DNA of 18,048 nt from JANMDR01 sp031376425 (GTDB taxonomy: Bacteria > Pseudomonadota > Gammaproteobacteria > Burkholderiales > Usitatibacteraceae): positions 1 to 18,048 of the forward strand of contig JANMDR010000108.1 of assembly GCA_031376425.1 (NCBI GenBank), written 5' to 3'. How positions within the stretch are numbered: position 1 is the first letter of the stretch; every line of letters begins with the position of its first letter. Under the pieces are notes generated by a model. It was not told the DNA's origin. It made no database searches and was given only the letters and a program-made list of their open reading frames with translations. Shown piece after piece: positions 7,488 through 15,259 of the stretch. Made by a program: the position numbers and the translations under genes.

Positions 7488-8026
7488 ACCTTCGCTGCGG
7501 GTTGCACTGCGGGTTGTCGAATGATTGTAGGCCCCACCTTTGCTTCAACAGCTGCTTTTAAAGTGGGCTTCAAGCCGATGGCAAAGAAAATTTCTGCGAT
7601 TAAGAATGGTAGAGAAATCACCAAGCCCATCATATCGTCAACAAAAGCAGGTTTTTTACCTTCAAAGAAATGTCCCCAAAATTGAAGTGCCCAGCCCACT
7701 ACAAAAAGGCCAATTGCAATCATAAAAGCGGATTGCGGTTGCGCAACAATGATAGCCTGCGCCAGAAACCAGAGCGCCAGCAATACCACCGCGCACGCTA
7801 TTCCCAATGCAATATCAAGCCATAGGTAATAAAGCGATACCATAGCAATCGCAATACATGCGCCAGTGATAGCAATGCCACCAACGGACAATCCCGTTCC
7901 GACTAAGCTCAAAGCTAATACCACTCCCAACAAAATAAGTGGTACACCCACAAAATGCGTGGCGATATTACGTTTATCGCGGTGATAGGTTGCATAGGTA
8001 ATGACGTGCTCTTCTATATTTCTCAT
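7484..8026 (-). CDS. Long Mpo1-like (DUF962/YGL010w) membrane protein
   Basis: A 180-residue integral membrane protein of the Mpo1 family. The N-terminal histidine motif is YATYHRDKRNIATHFVGVP, followed by about four hydrophobic segments, with the second motif WGHFFEGKKPAFVDD between the last ones. The length matches yeast Mpo1 (about 174 residues), a 2-hydroxy fatty acid dioxygenase of the ER; here it would sit in the inner membrane. The C-terminal 30 residues are a soluble Ala/Pro/Lys-rich tail. I place the start at ATG 8026 because AAGGAG lies about 5 bases upstream; the in-frame GTG at 8032 sits directly against that SD. The stop overlaps the start region of the next, shorter Mpo1-like gene (GTGA). 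It follows the transporter gene by 47 bases in the same operon. Confidence 0.82.
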   Translation of the reverse strand: MRNIEEHVITYATYHRDKRNIATHFVGVPLILLGVVLALSLVGTGLSVGGIAITGACIAIAMVSLYYLWLDIALGIACAVVLLALWFLAQAIIVAQPQSAFMIAIGLFVVGWALQFWGHFFEGKKPAFVDDMMGLVISLPFLIAEIFFAIGLKPTLKAAVEAKVGPTIIRQPAVQPAAKV

Positions 8027-8073
8027 ACGCACTCCTTACGATTAATCAATTGATGGAAATGGCGGGGGAAATC

Positions 8074-9000
8074 CTATTTTACCAGTACCCGGTCAAGCTT
8101 ACGCCCCATCACCAACGCGACGCCGCAAGCGCATAAGACCAGCCCGACGATACCCTGCCAAGGCATCACTTCATTAAACAAAAGCCACGCCATAATTGAC
8201 GTCACGGACGGGGTTAAAAAAAACAAACTCGCCACCTTAGACGCCGCACCACGCCGAATCATAAAGTAAAGCAAACTAATTGCGCCTATTGACAGCACTA
8301 TTGCCAACCACGCCAACGCGAATAATAGCTGCGGTGCCCATTCAACTCTTTGCTGTTCAAACAAAAGCGAAAAGCACAACATAGCACTTGCTGTCGCTGA
8401 AAATTGAATAAATGCACCGGTGCGCAAATCCATCTGGCTACAAAACTTCTTTTGATACAGCGTACCAAATGTAATCCCAAGCAAGCCAATACCGGCAAAA
8501 CCCAATGCTGCAAAATTTAAACCAGATGTTGCACCTTTGCCCACCACGACAAAACCCACACCGATCATCCCCAGCGCAAAACCGCACCACTGACCAAAAC
8601 TCAAGTGTTCGCCTAAAAAATAGCGGGAAAATAACGCTGTCAACACGGGTTGCAGTCCCGCAATTAGCGCCACTGCACCCAATGGCAAACCGCGATTGAT
8701 CGCCAACAAAATGCCCGAAAGGTAGGTAGCGTGTACCAGCAAGCCCGCCACCGCAATATGCGCAATTTCGCCTTTAGTACGCGGCCAAGGAGCCCGCCAC
8801 AATAAAGCAACCACGCCCAACAGCAACATGACCAAAATACAACGAAGAAACATAAAAACAAAGGGCTCAGCAAATGGTGAGCCTAACCGAAGACCGATAA
8901 ACCCCGTGCTCCAGAGCAGCACAAATAAGCTAGGAATAACGGTATTTAGTGCATTCTCAGATAAATTTAATACGTTTTTTGAAACCTTCGCGGCGGTCAT
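8074..9000 (-). CDS. EamA-family (DMT superfamily) transporter
   Basis: A 308-residue inner-membrane permease of the drug/metabolite transporter superfamily, with two EamA repeats of about five membrane helices each. Recognisable features are SLFVLLWSTGFIGLRLG in helix 1, FVFMFLRCILVMLLLGVVAL, the helix pair LGAVALIAGLQPVLTALFSR and YFLGEHLSFGQWCGFALGMI closing the first repeat, and the matching SLFFLTPSVTSIMAWLLFNE with GIVGLVLCACGVALVMGRK closing the second. Such proteins export metabolites or amino acids; the substrate cannot be read from sequence. The longest reading starts at 9030, but that would overlap the NUDIX gene by 29 bases, so I chose the ATG at 9000 (MTAAKVSKN), one base after the NUDIX TAA (TAATATG). 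This stop-start contact suggests coupled translation. Confidence 0.87.
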   Translation of the reverse strand: MTAAKVSKNVLNLSENALNTVIPSLFVLLWSTGFIGLRLGSPFAEPFVFMFLRCILVMLLLGVVALLWRAPWPRTKGEIAHIAVAGLLVHATYLSGILLAINRGLPLGAVALIAGLQPVLTALFSRYFLGEHLSFGQWCGFALGMIGVGFVVVGKGATSGLNFAALGFAGIGLLGITFGTLYQKKFCSQMDLRTGAFIQFSATASAMLCFSLLFEQQRVEWAPQLLFALAWLAIVLSIGAISLLYFMIRRGAASKVASLFFLTPSVTSIMAWLLFNEVMPWQGIVGLVLCACGVALVMGRKLDRVLVK

Positions 9001-9001
9001 A

Positions 9002-9592
9002 TTATTTCTTTGGCATGGGCGCAATAGCATGTACGCGGGGAAGAAAATTACCTGCTTTAAGATCAGAAAAGTATGCGGTAAGTGATTCGCGTACCGTTAA
9101 AAATGCTAATTCATCCCAAGGGATTTCATGCTCTTCAAATAATCTAACGTCCAAACTTTCAGCACCAGCGGAAAAATTTAAATCAAGTAGTTGCGCCCGA
9201 AATAACATATATACCTGCGAGATATGCGGTAAGGAATAGACTGCATAAAGCTGCAGCAAATTTACACGCGCATTAGCCTCTTCCGCCGTTTCACGCGAGG
9301 CTCCTTCTTCTATAGTTTCGCCGTTTTCCATAAAACCGGCGGGCAAAGTCCATTTGCCATAACGTGGTGATATCGCACGCCGACATAAAAGCACTTTATT
9401 TTCCCAAATTGGAATCGTGCCGACGACATTTTTTGGGTTTACATAATGAATATGGGTGCAAGCATTGCATACTAAGCGCAAGCGATTGTCATCAACTGGC
9501 ACTTGCTGCGCGATATTGGCCGATCCACATTGGCCGCAAAACTTAGGCGGTGCCACGATGGTAAGGTCTCTAGGGATATCTGGTGGTGTCAT
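9002..9592 (-). CDS. NUDIX hydrolase with N-terminal zinc ribbon
   Basis: A 196-residue NUDIX pyrophosphatase, which hydrolyses a nucleoside diphosphate linked to another moiety. A four-cysteine zinc ribbon comes first (C19, C22, C42, C45) and leads into the conserved VNPKNVVGTI. The NUDIX box spans 86-108, beginning GFMENGETIEEGASRETAEE, with all the metal-binding acidic residues. The usual glycine near its end is replaced by asparagine (N107). The zinc ribbon, WTLPAGF, SLPHISQVYMLFRA and the ESLDVRLFEEHEIPWDELAF segment recall plant NUDT23-type FAD pyrophosphatases, so FAD or a related dinucleotide is a plausible substrate by inference. The longest reading starts at 9664, but its first 24 residues look non-homologous, so I place the start at ATG 9592 (MTPPDIPRD); no strong SD is visible for either. 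It is the first gene of the minus operon. Confidence 0.85.
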   Translation of the reverse strand: MTPPDIPRDLTIVAPPKFCGQCGSANIAQQVPVDDNRLRLVCNACTHIHYVNPKNVVGTIPIWENKVLLCRRAISPRYGKWTLPAGFMENGETIEEGASRETAEEANARVNLLQLYAVYSLPHISQVYMLFRAQLLDLNFSAGAESLDVRLFEEHEIPWDELAFLTVRESLTAYFSDLKAGNFLPRVHAIAPMPKK

Positions 9593-9676
9593 TATGCTTG
9601 CCGTGATTAGTACATTACTAAGTACCTTGGCGCTGGTTTTGAAGCGCTGAAAATTATTCCACATGGTAACATTCGT

Positions 9677-9700
9677 TTATGCGTGCAGCTTATGCGTGCA
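9677..9700. repeat. 11-bp direct repeat in the divergent intergenic region
   Basis: TTATGCGTGCA occurs at 9677-9687 and again at 9690-9700, separated by GC (period 13). It lies in the 154-base region between the divergently transcribed NUDIX operon and the secreted protease gene, 46 bases before the protease ATG and about 85 bases before the NUDIX start. Its placement would suit a regulator site acting on one or both promoters, but no -35/-10 pair is clear and a simple local duplication is equally possible. Confidence 0.6.
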
Positions 9701-9746
9701 AAATAACTTAGCGCTTAACTGTTCAGCCTATATTAAAGAGCATCCA

Positions 9747-12482
9747 ATGAAAAAATCCCTTTGTGGTGACCGCACCACTTACCCTAATAATGTCGCCGTT
9801 CTGCTTGGCGTATGTGTGCTCGCGTTTGGCGCACAATTTAACGCTATCGCTGCAACCAGTCAGCGAACTGAGCGGCCAACTGAAACGCACAAGCAAGCGT
9901 CAATCAACGCCGCGAATACTAGCTATGCACAAACACAAAGTCGTGCCAGCTTAGCATCTCCAGTCAGCACAAAATATTTACGCCTGCAGATTAACAATCG
10001 TGCAACTGTCATGGTCGATAGCCTACGCGACGAACCACTTGATCGGGCCGAATTAGCGGTGCCTGCAAAATCAACAGAATTACCAATACAACGCTTACAA
10101 CGCACGCGGGCGGGCGGTGTTTTTACACCGGCAAATACACAGGCAACACTACGCTGGCAGGCCGTTAGCAGCATTAATAATGGCGTTACAGGATTTGTGG
10201 CACAACTAGAAATTAAAGCGCTGGGTGCCCGCGCTGTACGTGCCAAGCTTGCATTGCCAGCAGGCATCACGCTGCGCGAATTACGCGTTGTATCAAGCGC
10301 CACACCGCATAATGCAGCGGAAGTAATGGAAATCAATGAGACTTACATAGCCGATGGTGCCAATACTGTTTGGACACCAGTAACCGACGGTGATTCGCAA
10401 ATTATCGAGTTGTTTAGCACCAGCCTCCCTACTGCACGGTCAGTCGCAGTGCTGCAAATTACCCAGCTTGACCAACCGTTTTTAAACAACAATACTGCCA
10501 CCGGTGATAAATCACTATCGGGAATTGCAAATACCGCAACCGCTAATTTCAGCAAAATCCCTACTGAAAAGTCTAGCCCTAGTCTAGCTGGTGCGTGCAG
10601 CCCAGACGTCGCGTGTACTAGCAATAATGCCGCGCTTGATACCGCTATTGCCGAGCGCAAAAAATCCGTGGCTCGCCTATTGTTTAACACATCTAGCGGT
10701 GTATTTTATTGCACGGGCACCTTAATCAACACGGCAAAATTTCCCGTCGCCTATTTTTTAACTGCTAATCACTGCGTATCCACCACTGAAGAAGCGGCCA
10801 GCATTACCTCACTATGGTTTTACGAAGCCCCTGCATGCGGTGGTCTAGCATCAGGAAGCCAAGTACAATTAGGAGGGGGTGCAGCTTTAGTATTTACCAA
10901 TTACATGGCTGATTCAACCTTGCTGCGCCTCAATGGCACCCCACCAAGCGGTACTGTTTTCGCTGGTTTCAACACTGCGCCCATGATTGAGGGCACGGTA
11001 ATTACAGCAATTAGTCATCCTACCGGCGACATTATGAAATTTGCGACAGGCAGCATTGTTGCTCCCGTGCGCACTGTTTCTTATCCACAAGACTTCAACA
11101 CGGTAAAGTTTGATCGCGGTGTCACCGAAGGTGGTTCAAGCGGATCGGGCCTATTCACACTGAGCGGTAATAGCTTGCAACTACGCGGCATACTTTCCGG
11201 CACCACCGTTCGCGAACCCGGTGGACTCAAATGCGGCAATACCAAAGACGTTGGGCTATATGGTCGCTTTGATTTGTTCTATCCACAAATTCAAGCAACA
11301 ATAGAAAATGCACCAACAGGGTTCCCCTTTGGCGACATTGATGCAAATCAACCTGGCGGCACGGCACGTGCCATAAATTTTGGTGCCATAGATGCCAAAG
11401 GTTCTGCAACGGGAAGCATCACTGCATCAATAAATTATGCTGGTGACTTGGATTTGTTTCGTATCAGTGTACCGCAAGATGGTCATTTAACAGTATTTTC
11501 CACTGGCGGCAAAGATTTAGTCGGTGCCCTACTAGCCAGCAATGGCGCAGGACTAGAATCTTCAGATGGCTACACCACCAAAGATAAAGGCTTTGATTTT
11601 GGTATTACCCGCCGCGTTACGGCGGGCACCTATTTCCTAAGCGTAGGTCATTTTGAGCCCTCCGGAACCGGCGACTATGGCATCAGCACGCAATTTTCTA
11701 CCGCCACCGATAACTACACCGATCTCTGGTGGAATACCCCTGAAGAATCAGGTTGGGGCATCAATATAAATCACCAAGGTAATACCCTCTTTGCCACACT
11801 ATTTACCTATGAAACCGGCGGTGCTGGGCTGTGGCTAGTGATGAGTGACGGTGCGCGTCAGGCCGACGGCAGCTATAAAGGTGACTTGTATCGCACAACG
11901 GGTTCCGCGTTCAACGCCGTGCCCTTTAATCCGGCAATGGCTACAAAAGTGGGCAATATGTCATTGCGTTTCGCGGATAAAAATCGTGCTACTTTGGTAT
12001 ATGACTTTGAAGGTAAAACGGTGACGAAAACCATCACCCGTCAAATATTTAAAACCCAGCCGGTGTGTACGTTTTCAGCATTTGACCGCACTTATGCGTT
12101 TAACTATCAAGACCTATGGTGGAACCCAGCAGAATCAGGCTGGGGCGTAAATGTTACGCATCAAGATAAAGTACTGTTTGCAACCTTGTTTAACTACGAC
12201 GCTGCGGGCAAAGGCTTGTGGCTAGTCATGAGTAACGGTCAAGAAATTAGCCGTACCTTAGACAACGTTGTCTATCAAGGTGACTTGTATCGCACCACAG
12301 GTCCAGCATTCAACACCACACCGTGGACGGCAGTTGGTGTTACCGCTGTCGGCAAAATGAAGTTCGACTTTACGGGTGGTAATTCAGGCACCTTAACCTA
12401 TGATCTAAATGGCGCGACTGTGGTGAAAAAAATCGAGCGGCAGCTGTTTGGAGTGCCCGCAACTTCTTGCGATCAACCATAA
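9747..12482 (+). CDS. Secreted trypsin-fold serine protease with PPC domain and two C-terminal repeats
   Basis: An exported endopeptidase of 911 residues resembling lysyl endopeptidase (Achromobacter protease I/Lys-C type, family S1). Residues 1-36 form a signal peptide: a basic start, hydrophobic VAVLLGVCVLAFGA and a small-residue end near NAIAA. A propeptide-like region (about 65-250) follows, then the protease domain with triad candidates H342 in LTANHCVS, D389 in MADSTLLRL and S465 in EGGSSGSGLF. A bacterial pre-peptidase C-terminal (PPC) domain covers about 565-650 (DLDLFRISVPQDGHLTVF, AGTYFLSVGH). Two tandem modules of about 115-120 residues complete the protein, starting at DLWWN (659 and 789), each with SGWG, LFATLF, GLWLVMS and GDLYRTTG. 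The longest reading starts at 9663, but AAAGAG 6 bases before ATG 9747 and the signal peptide fix the start. Autoprocessing after secretion is typical of such proteases. Cleavage specificity is not proven. Confidence 0.88.
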   Translation: MKKSLCGDRTTYPNNVAVLLGVCVLAFGAQFNAIAATSQRTERPTETHKQASINAANTSYAQTQSRASLASPVSTKYLRLQINNRATVMVDSLRDEPLDRAELAVPAKSTELPIQRLQRTRAGGVFTPANTQATLRWQAVSSINNGVTGFVAQLEIKALGARAVRAKLALPAGITLRELRVVSSATPHNAAEVMEINETYIADGANTVWTPVTDGDSQIIELFSTSLPTARSVAVLQITQLDQPFLNNNTATGDKSLSGIANTATANFSKIPTEKSSPSLAGACSPDVACTSNNAALDTAIAERKKSVARLLFNTSSGVFYCTGTLINTAKFPVAYFLTANHCVSTTEEAASITSLWFYEAPACGGLASGSQVQLGGGAALVFTNYMADSTLLRLNGTPPSGTVFAGFNTAPMIEGTVITAISHPTGDIMKFATGSIVAPVRTVSYPQDFNTVKFDRGVTEGGSSGSGLFTLSGNSLQLRGILSGTTVREPGGLKCGNTKDVGLYGRFDLFYPQIQATIENAPTGFPFGDIDANQPGGTARAINFGAIDAKGSATGSITASINYAGDLDLFRISVPQDGHLTVFSTGGKDLVGALLASNGAGLESSDGYTTKDKGFDFGITRRVTAGTYFLSVGHFEPSGTGDYGISTQFSTATDNYTDLWWNTPEESGWGININHQGNTLFATLFTYETGGAGLWLVMSDGARQADGSYKGDLYRTTGSAFNAVPFNPAMATKVGNMSLRFADKNRATLVYDFEGKTVTKTITRQIFKTQPVCTFSAFDRTYAFNYQDLWWNPAESGWGVNVTHQDKVLFATLFNYDAAGKGLWLVMSNGQEISRTLDNVVYQGDLYRTTGPAFNTTPWTAVGVTAVGKMKFDFTGGNSGTLTYDLNGATVVKKIERQLFGVPATSCDQP

Positions 12483-12535
12483 TTAAAGGGTTCAGATTAA
12501 AAACTACACCTAACGGCAACGCGAATAGCAAGCAT

Positions 12536-13426
12536 ATGAAAGTGTTAGTGACTGGTTCTGGTGGCCACGTAGGGCAGGCCATCGTGGCGCGCTTACGTAA
12601 TACTGGCGACGCTGGCCTCACCTTTACCACCCTTGACCGTCAACCGCAATTACAACCAACTTGGATTGGCGATATTGGCGAAAGTGCGCTCTTAGAACGT
12701 GCAATGAAGGGTGTAGATGCCGTTATTCACACCGCTGCTCTGCATGCACCTCACGTTGGCAAAGTTGACGATTCAGAGTTCGAGCGCATCAATGTACACG
12801 CGACAAAAATGCTAATTGACGTTGCAGTACACGCAGGCGTGCAACGTATTGTTTACACCAGCACCACCGCGTTGTACGGTCACACAAATGCTGAAGCAGG
12901 GCGAGCAGCATGGCTCACTGAAAAATCTATTGCCCGCCCTAAAACAATTTATCATCGGACCAAGCTTGCTGCTGAAGAATTGCTCGCCGATGCAGCAGCA
13001 CAATATGGCTTGATCGTCAGGTCGCTACGCATGTCACGCTGCTTCCCTGAATCCACTGCGCAGATGGCTGCATACCGGCTCCATCGTGGCGTTGATACAC
13101 GCGATGTTGCGCAAGCACATGTCCTGGCGCTTAAGCATACGCAAACCCACCCAAGCACCAATTTTGATACCTTCATTATTTCTGGCTACACTCCGTTTAT
13201 GCGTGAAGACGCCGAGGCCTTATTTTCCGATGCCACCGCAGTATTGCAAAGCCGTGCACCCGCGCTGGTAGAGGCGTTTGCGCAACGCGGCTGGGCACTG
13301 CCTACATCCATTGACCGCGTCTACGATGCGGGTAAGGCGTGGCGTGAAATGGGCTGGAAAACCCAATTTGGATTCGAGGAAGTGCTGGCACAAGCTGATG
13401 CCTTATCACCAGAGGTTTTGTACTGA
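12536..13426 (+). CDS. NAD-dependent epimerase/dehydratase (extended SDR)
   Basis: A 296-residue member of the extended short-chain dehydrogenase/reductase family. The Rossmann dinucleotide motif TGSGGHVGQ begins at residue 6. DAVIHTAALHAP (NAG-type strand), VYTSTTALYG with the catalytic Ser/Thr near 109-111, and the active-site Y139-HRT-K143 follow. These enzymes act on nucleotide sugars or related carbonyl substrates; the substrate cannot be read here. The C-terminal segment MGWKTQFGFEEVLAQ matches the usual end of the family. A longer reading from 12467 overlaps the protease gene, and its extra 23 residues have no family counterpart, so the ATG at 12536 is preferred; its SD is weak. It begins 53 bases after the protease stop with no terminator between, so it may be co-transcribed, though the functions look unrelated. 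Confidence 0.83.
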   Translation: MKVLVTGSGGHVGQAIVARLRNTGDAGLTFTTLDRQPQLQPTWIGDIGESALLERAMKGVDAVIHTAALHAPHVGKVDDSEFERINVHATKMLIDVAVHAGVQRIVYTSTTALYGHTNAEAGRAAWLTEKSIARPKTIYHRTKLAAEELLADAAAQYGLIVRSLRMSRCFPESTAQMAAYRLHRGVDTRDVAQAHVLALKHTQTHPSTNFDTFIISGYTPFMREDAEALFSDATAVLQSRAPALVEAFAQRGWALPTSIDRVYDAGKAWREMGWKTQFGFEEVLAQADALSPEVLY

Positions 13427-13506
13427 TCTAACTAAGCATCGCCTACCTTCGCTGGGATAGGATGACATCGCGCGGCTCGAATACTCTCTCTTATACCCTC
13501 GCTTAT

Positions 13507-15159
13507 TTACTTAGCAAGAAAATGCGCTCGGTACTCATCCCGCAATTGCGTCTTTAGCAATTTTCCAGTGGCTGTATGCGGTAATTTTTCCACAAATACC
13601 ACATCGTCAGGCATCCACCATTTAGCAATCTTACCTTCGTAAAATTGTAGTAATTCAGCAGACGTTAGCGTTGTGTTTGGCTTCAATACTACCAGCACTA
13701 AGGGCCGCTCGTCCCACTTCGAATGCGCCACACCAATAACTGCGGCCTCCATCACCGCTGGATGCGCCATCGCTAAATTTTCAAGCTCTATCGAGCTTAT
13801 CCATTCGCCGCCTGATTTAATAACGTCCTTCGATCGATCGGTAATTTGCATAAAGCCGTCCGCGTCGATAGTAGCGACGTCACCCGTTGGAAACCAGCCG
13901 TTGATGAGTGCGGATTCCGTTTCTTTGTAGTAGCGAGCGCACACCCAACTACCTCGCACATGCAAATCACCAAACGCTTTACCATCATGGGCTAAGGCTG
14001 CGCCATCACTGCCGACAATTTTCATATCTACGCCAAAAATGCTGCGGCCTTGTTTTACCTTAATGGCAAACTGTGCTTCTGCCGATAGCAATTTTTGCGC
14101 ACGCTTTAATCTACAGACAGTGCCCAGTGGCGACAATTCAGTCATCCCCCAAGCGTGGATAACCGTTACACCATACACATCTTCAAATTCGCGCAGCATA
14201 GCGGGCGGACAAGCAGAGCCACCAATCACTGTTTCTTTGAAGGTGCTAAAACGCAGATTATTTGAACGCACATGATTTAGCAACCCAAGCCAAACTGTGG
14301 GCACGCCTGCGCTCATTGTTACTGCTTCTTGCTCAAATAATTGATACAAGCTTGCGCCATCAAGAGCCGGCCCGGGAAACACCAGTTTGCAGCCATAAGC
14401 AGGGCAAATATAGGGTATGCCCCAAGCATTAACGTGAAACATGGGTACAACAGGCAGTACAACAGAATCAGAGTTCAAACCAAAGCCATCGGGGGCATTG
14501 GCACCGACGGTGTGCAATACGGTGGAACGGTGCGTATAAAGCACGCCCTTAGGGTTACCCGTGGTACCGGATGTATAACAAAGGCTAGCTGGCGCATCTT
14601 CATCAAGCGCGGGCCAAGCAAAGTTTGCGGAATGCGCCGCGATAAAATATTCATAGCAATGCAAATTTGCAAGGCTAGTAGTTGCAGGCATATGGGTTTT
14701 ATCGGCTAAAAGAATATATGTTTTGACGTTATGTAATTTTGGTGCAACGGCTTCTACCAAAGGCAAAAATGTAAGGTCAAAAAATAAAATTTCATCTTCT
14801 GCATGATTAGCGATATAGGCTATTTGCTCTGGAAATAAGCGCGGGTTAATCGTATGGGTAATAGCCCCCATGCCAGATACCGCGTAATAAATTTCAAGAT
14901 GACGGTAGCCATTCCACGCCAATGTGGCTACCCGGGCACCAGCCGCGATACCGTGCGCTTGCAGGGCATTTGCGAGCTGCTTGGCACGCTGTGCAACGTC
15001 CGCATACGTATATCGGTGTATATCACCCTCACAACGCCTTGAAACCACCTCCACGTCACCGTGACAGCGCACCGCGTGATCAAGGATGGACGAGATAAGC
15101 AGTGGATTTTGCATCATCGAGCCAGCGTTTGTCGGTGATACGTTTTCGATAGTTGTCAT
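13507..15159 (-). CDS. Fatty acyl-CoA synthetase (AMP-forming, AlkK/FadD-like)
   Basis: A 550-residue ANL-superfamily ligase that activates a fatty acid to acyl-AMP and then acyl-CoA. The ATP-binding signature CYTSGTTGNPKGVLYTHRS carries S197-G201 and K204. Then come VVPMFHVNAWG, the adenine-site HAWGMTELSP, the hinge-region GWFPTGDVATIDADGFMQI with TDRSKDVIKSGGEWIS, and the C-terminal catalytic lysine K533 in TATGKLLK. The N-terminus MMQNPLLISSILDHA and overall length resemble AlkK-type medium- to long-chain acyl-CoA synthetases of beta-oxidation rather than acetyl-CoA synthetase. The ATG at 15159 has only a weak upstream GAG; M15 or M16 are possible alternatives. A terminator separates it from yidB upstream, so it should have its own promoter in about 15160-15187 or rely on read-through. 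It converges on the epimerase gene across 80 bases. Chain-length preference is not determined. Confidence 0.9.
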   Translation of the reverse strand: MTTIENVSPTNAGSMMQNPLLISSILDHAVRCHGDVEVVSRRCEGDIHRYTYADVAQRAKQLANALQAHGIAAGARVATLAWNGYRHLEIYYAVSGMGAITHTINPRLFPEQIAYIANHAEDEILFFDLTFLPLVEAVAPKLHNVKTYILLADKTHMPATTSLANLHCYEYFIAAHSANFAWPALDEDAPASLCYTSGTTGNPKGVLYTHRSTVLHTVGANAPDGFGLNSDSVVLPVVPMFHVNAWGIPYICPAYGCKLVFPGPALDGASLYQLFEQEAVTMSAGVPTVWLGLLNHVRSNNLRFSTFKETVIGGSACPPAMLREFEDVYGVTVIHAWGMTELSPLGTVCRLKRAQKLLSAEAQFAIKVKQGRSIFGVDMKIVGSDGAALAHDGKAFGDLHVRGSWVCARYYKETESALINGWFPTGDVATIDADGFMQITDRSKDVIKSGGEWISSIELENLAMAHPAVMEAAVIGVAHSKWDERPLVLVVLKPNTTLTSAELLQFYEGKIAKWWMPDDVVFVEKLPHTATGKLLKTQLRDEYRAHFLAK

Positions 15160-15187
15160 AGCAGACTCAACAATTAGGTGTTAATAG

Positions 15188-15226
15188 CAAAAACGCCCGC
15201 AACGAACTAAATCATCGTGCGGGCGC
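15188..15226 (-). terminator. Rho-independent terminator after yidB
   Basis: Read on the minus strand, GCGGGCG-type arms (15219-15225 and 15194-15200) pair as CGCCCGCA with TGCGGGCG and extend imperfectly inward (CGA with TCG past a bulge). They are followed by five T residues (15193-15189). It lies 35 bases past the yidB stop and 30 bases before the acyl-CoA synthetase start, so it ends the yidB transcript. Confidence 0.85.
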
Positions 15227-15259
15227 AGATATTACTATCCATGAAATACTATTTTTTAA

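Noticed and set aside
9593..9664. Longer N-terminus for the NUDIX hydrolase
   Set aside because: The extra 24 residues do not resemble the family, and they would consume half of the divergent promoter region.
9663..9746. Earlier in-frame ATG for the secreted protease
   Set aside because: It would put 28 residues before a good signal peptide and overlap the longest NUDIX reading at CATG. The ATG at 9747 has AAAGAG at proper distance.
11722..12480. Repeated DNA in the 3' part of the protease gene as a mobile or recombinational repeat
   Set aside because: The two copies are similar at the protein level but clearly diverged in DNA, so this is an old domain duplication.
12467..12535. Earlier start for the epimerase overlapping the protease end
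   Set aside because: The Rossmann strand normally begins within a few residues of the start; MKVLVTGSGG at 12536 fits and the upstream residues do not.
13442..13461. CCTACC...GGGATAGG as a terminator or remnant of a dispersed intergenic repeat
   Set aside because: The stem has only 4-6 pairs with mismatches and no T run, and I cannot show other copies in the window.
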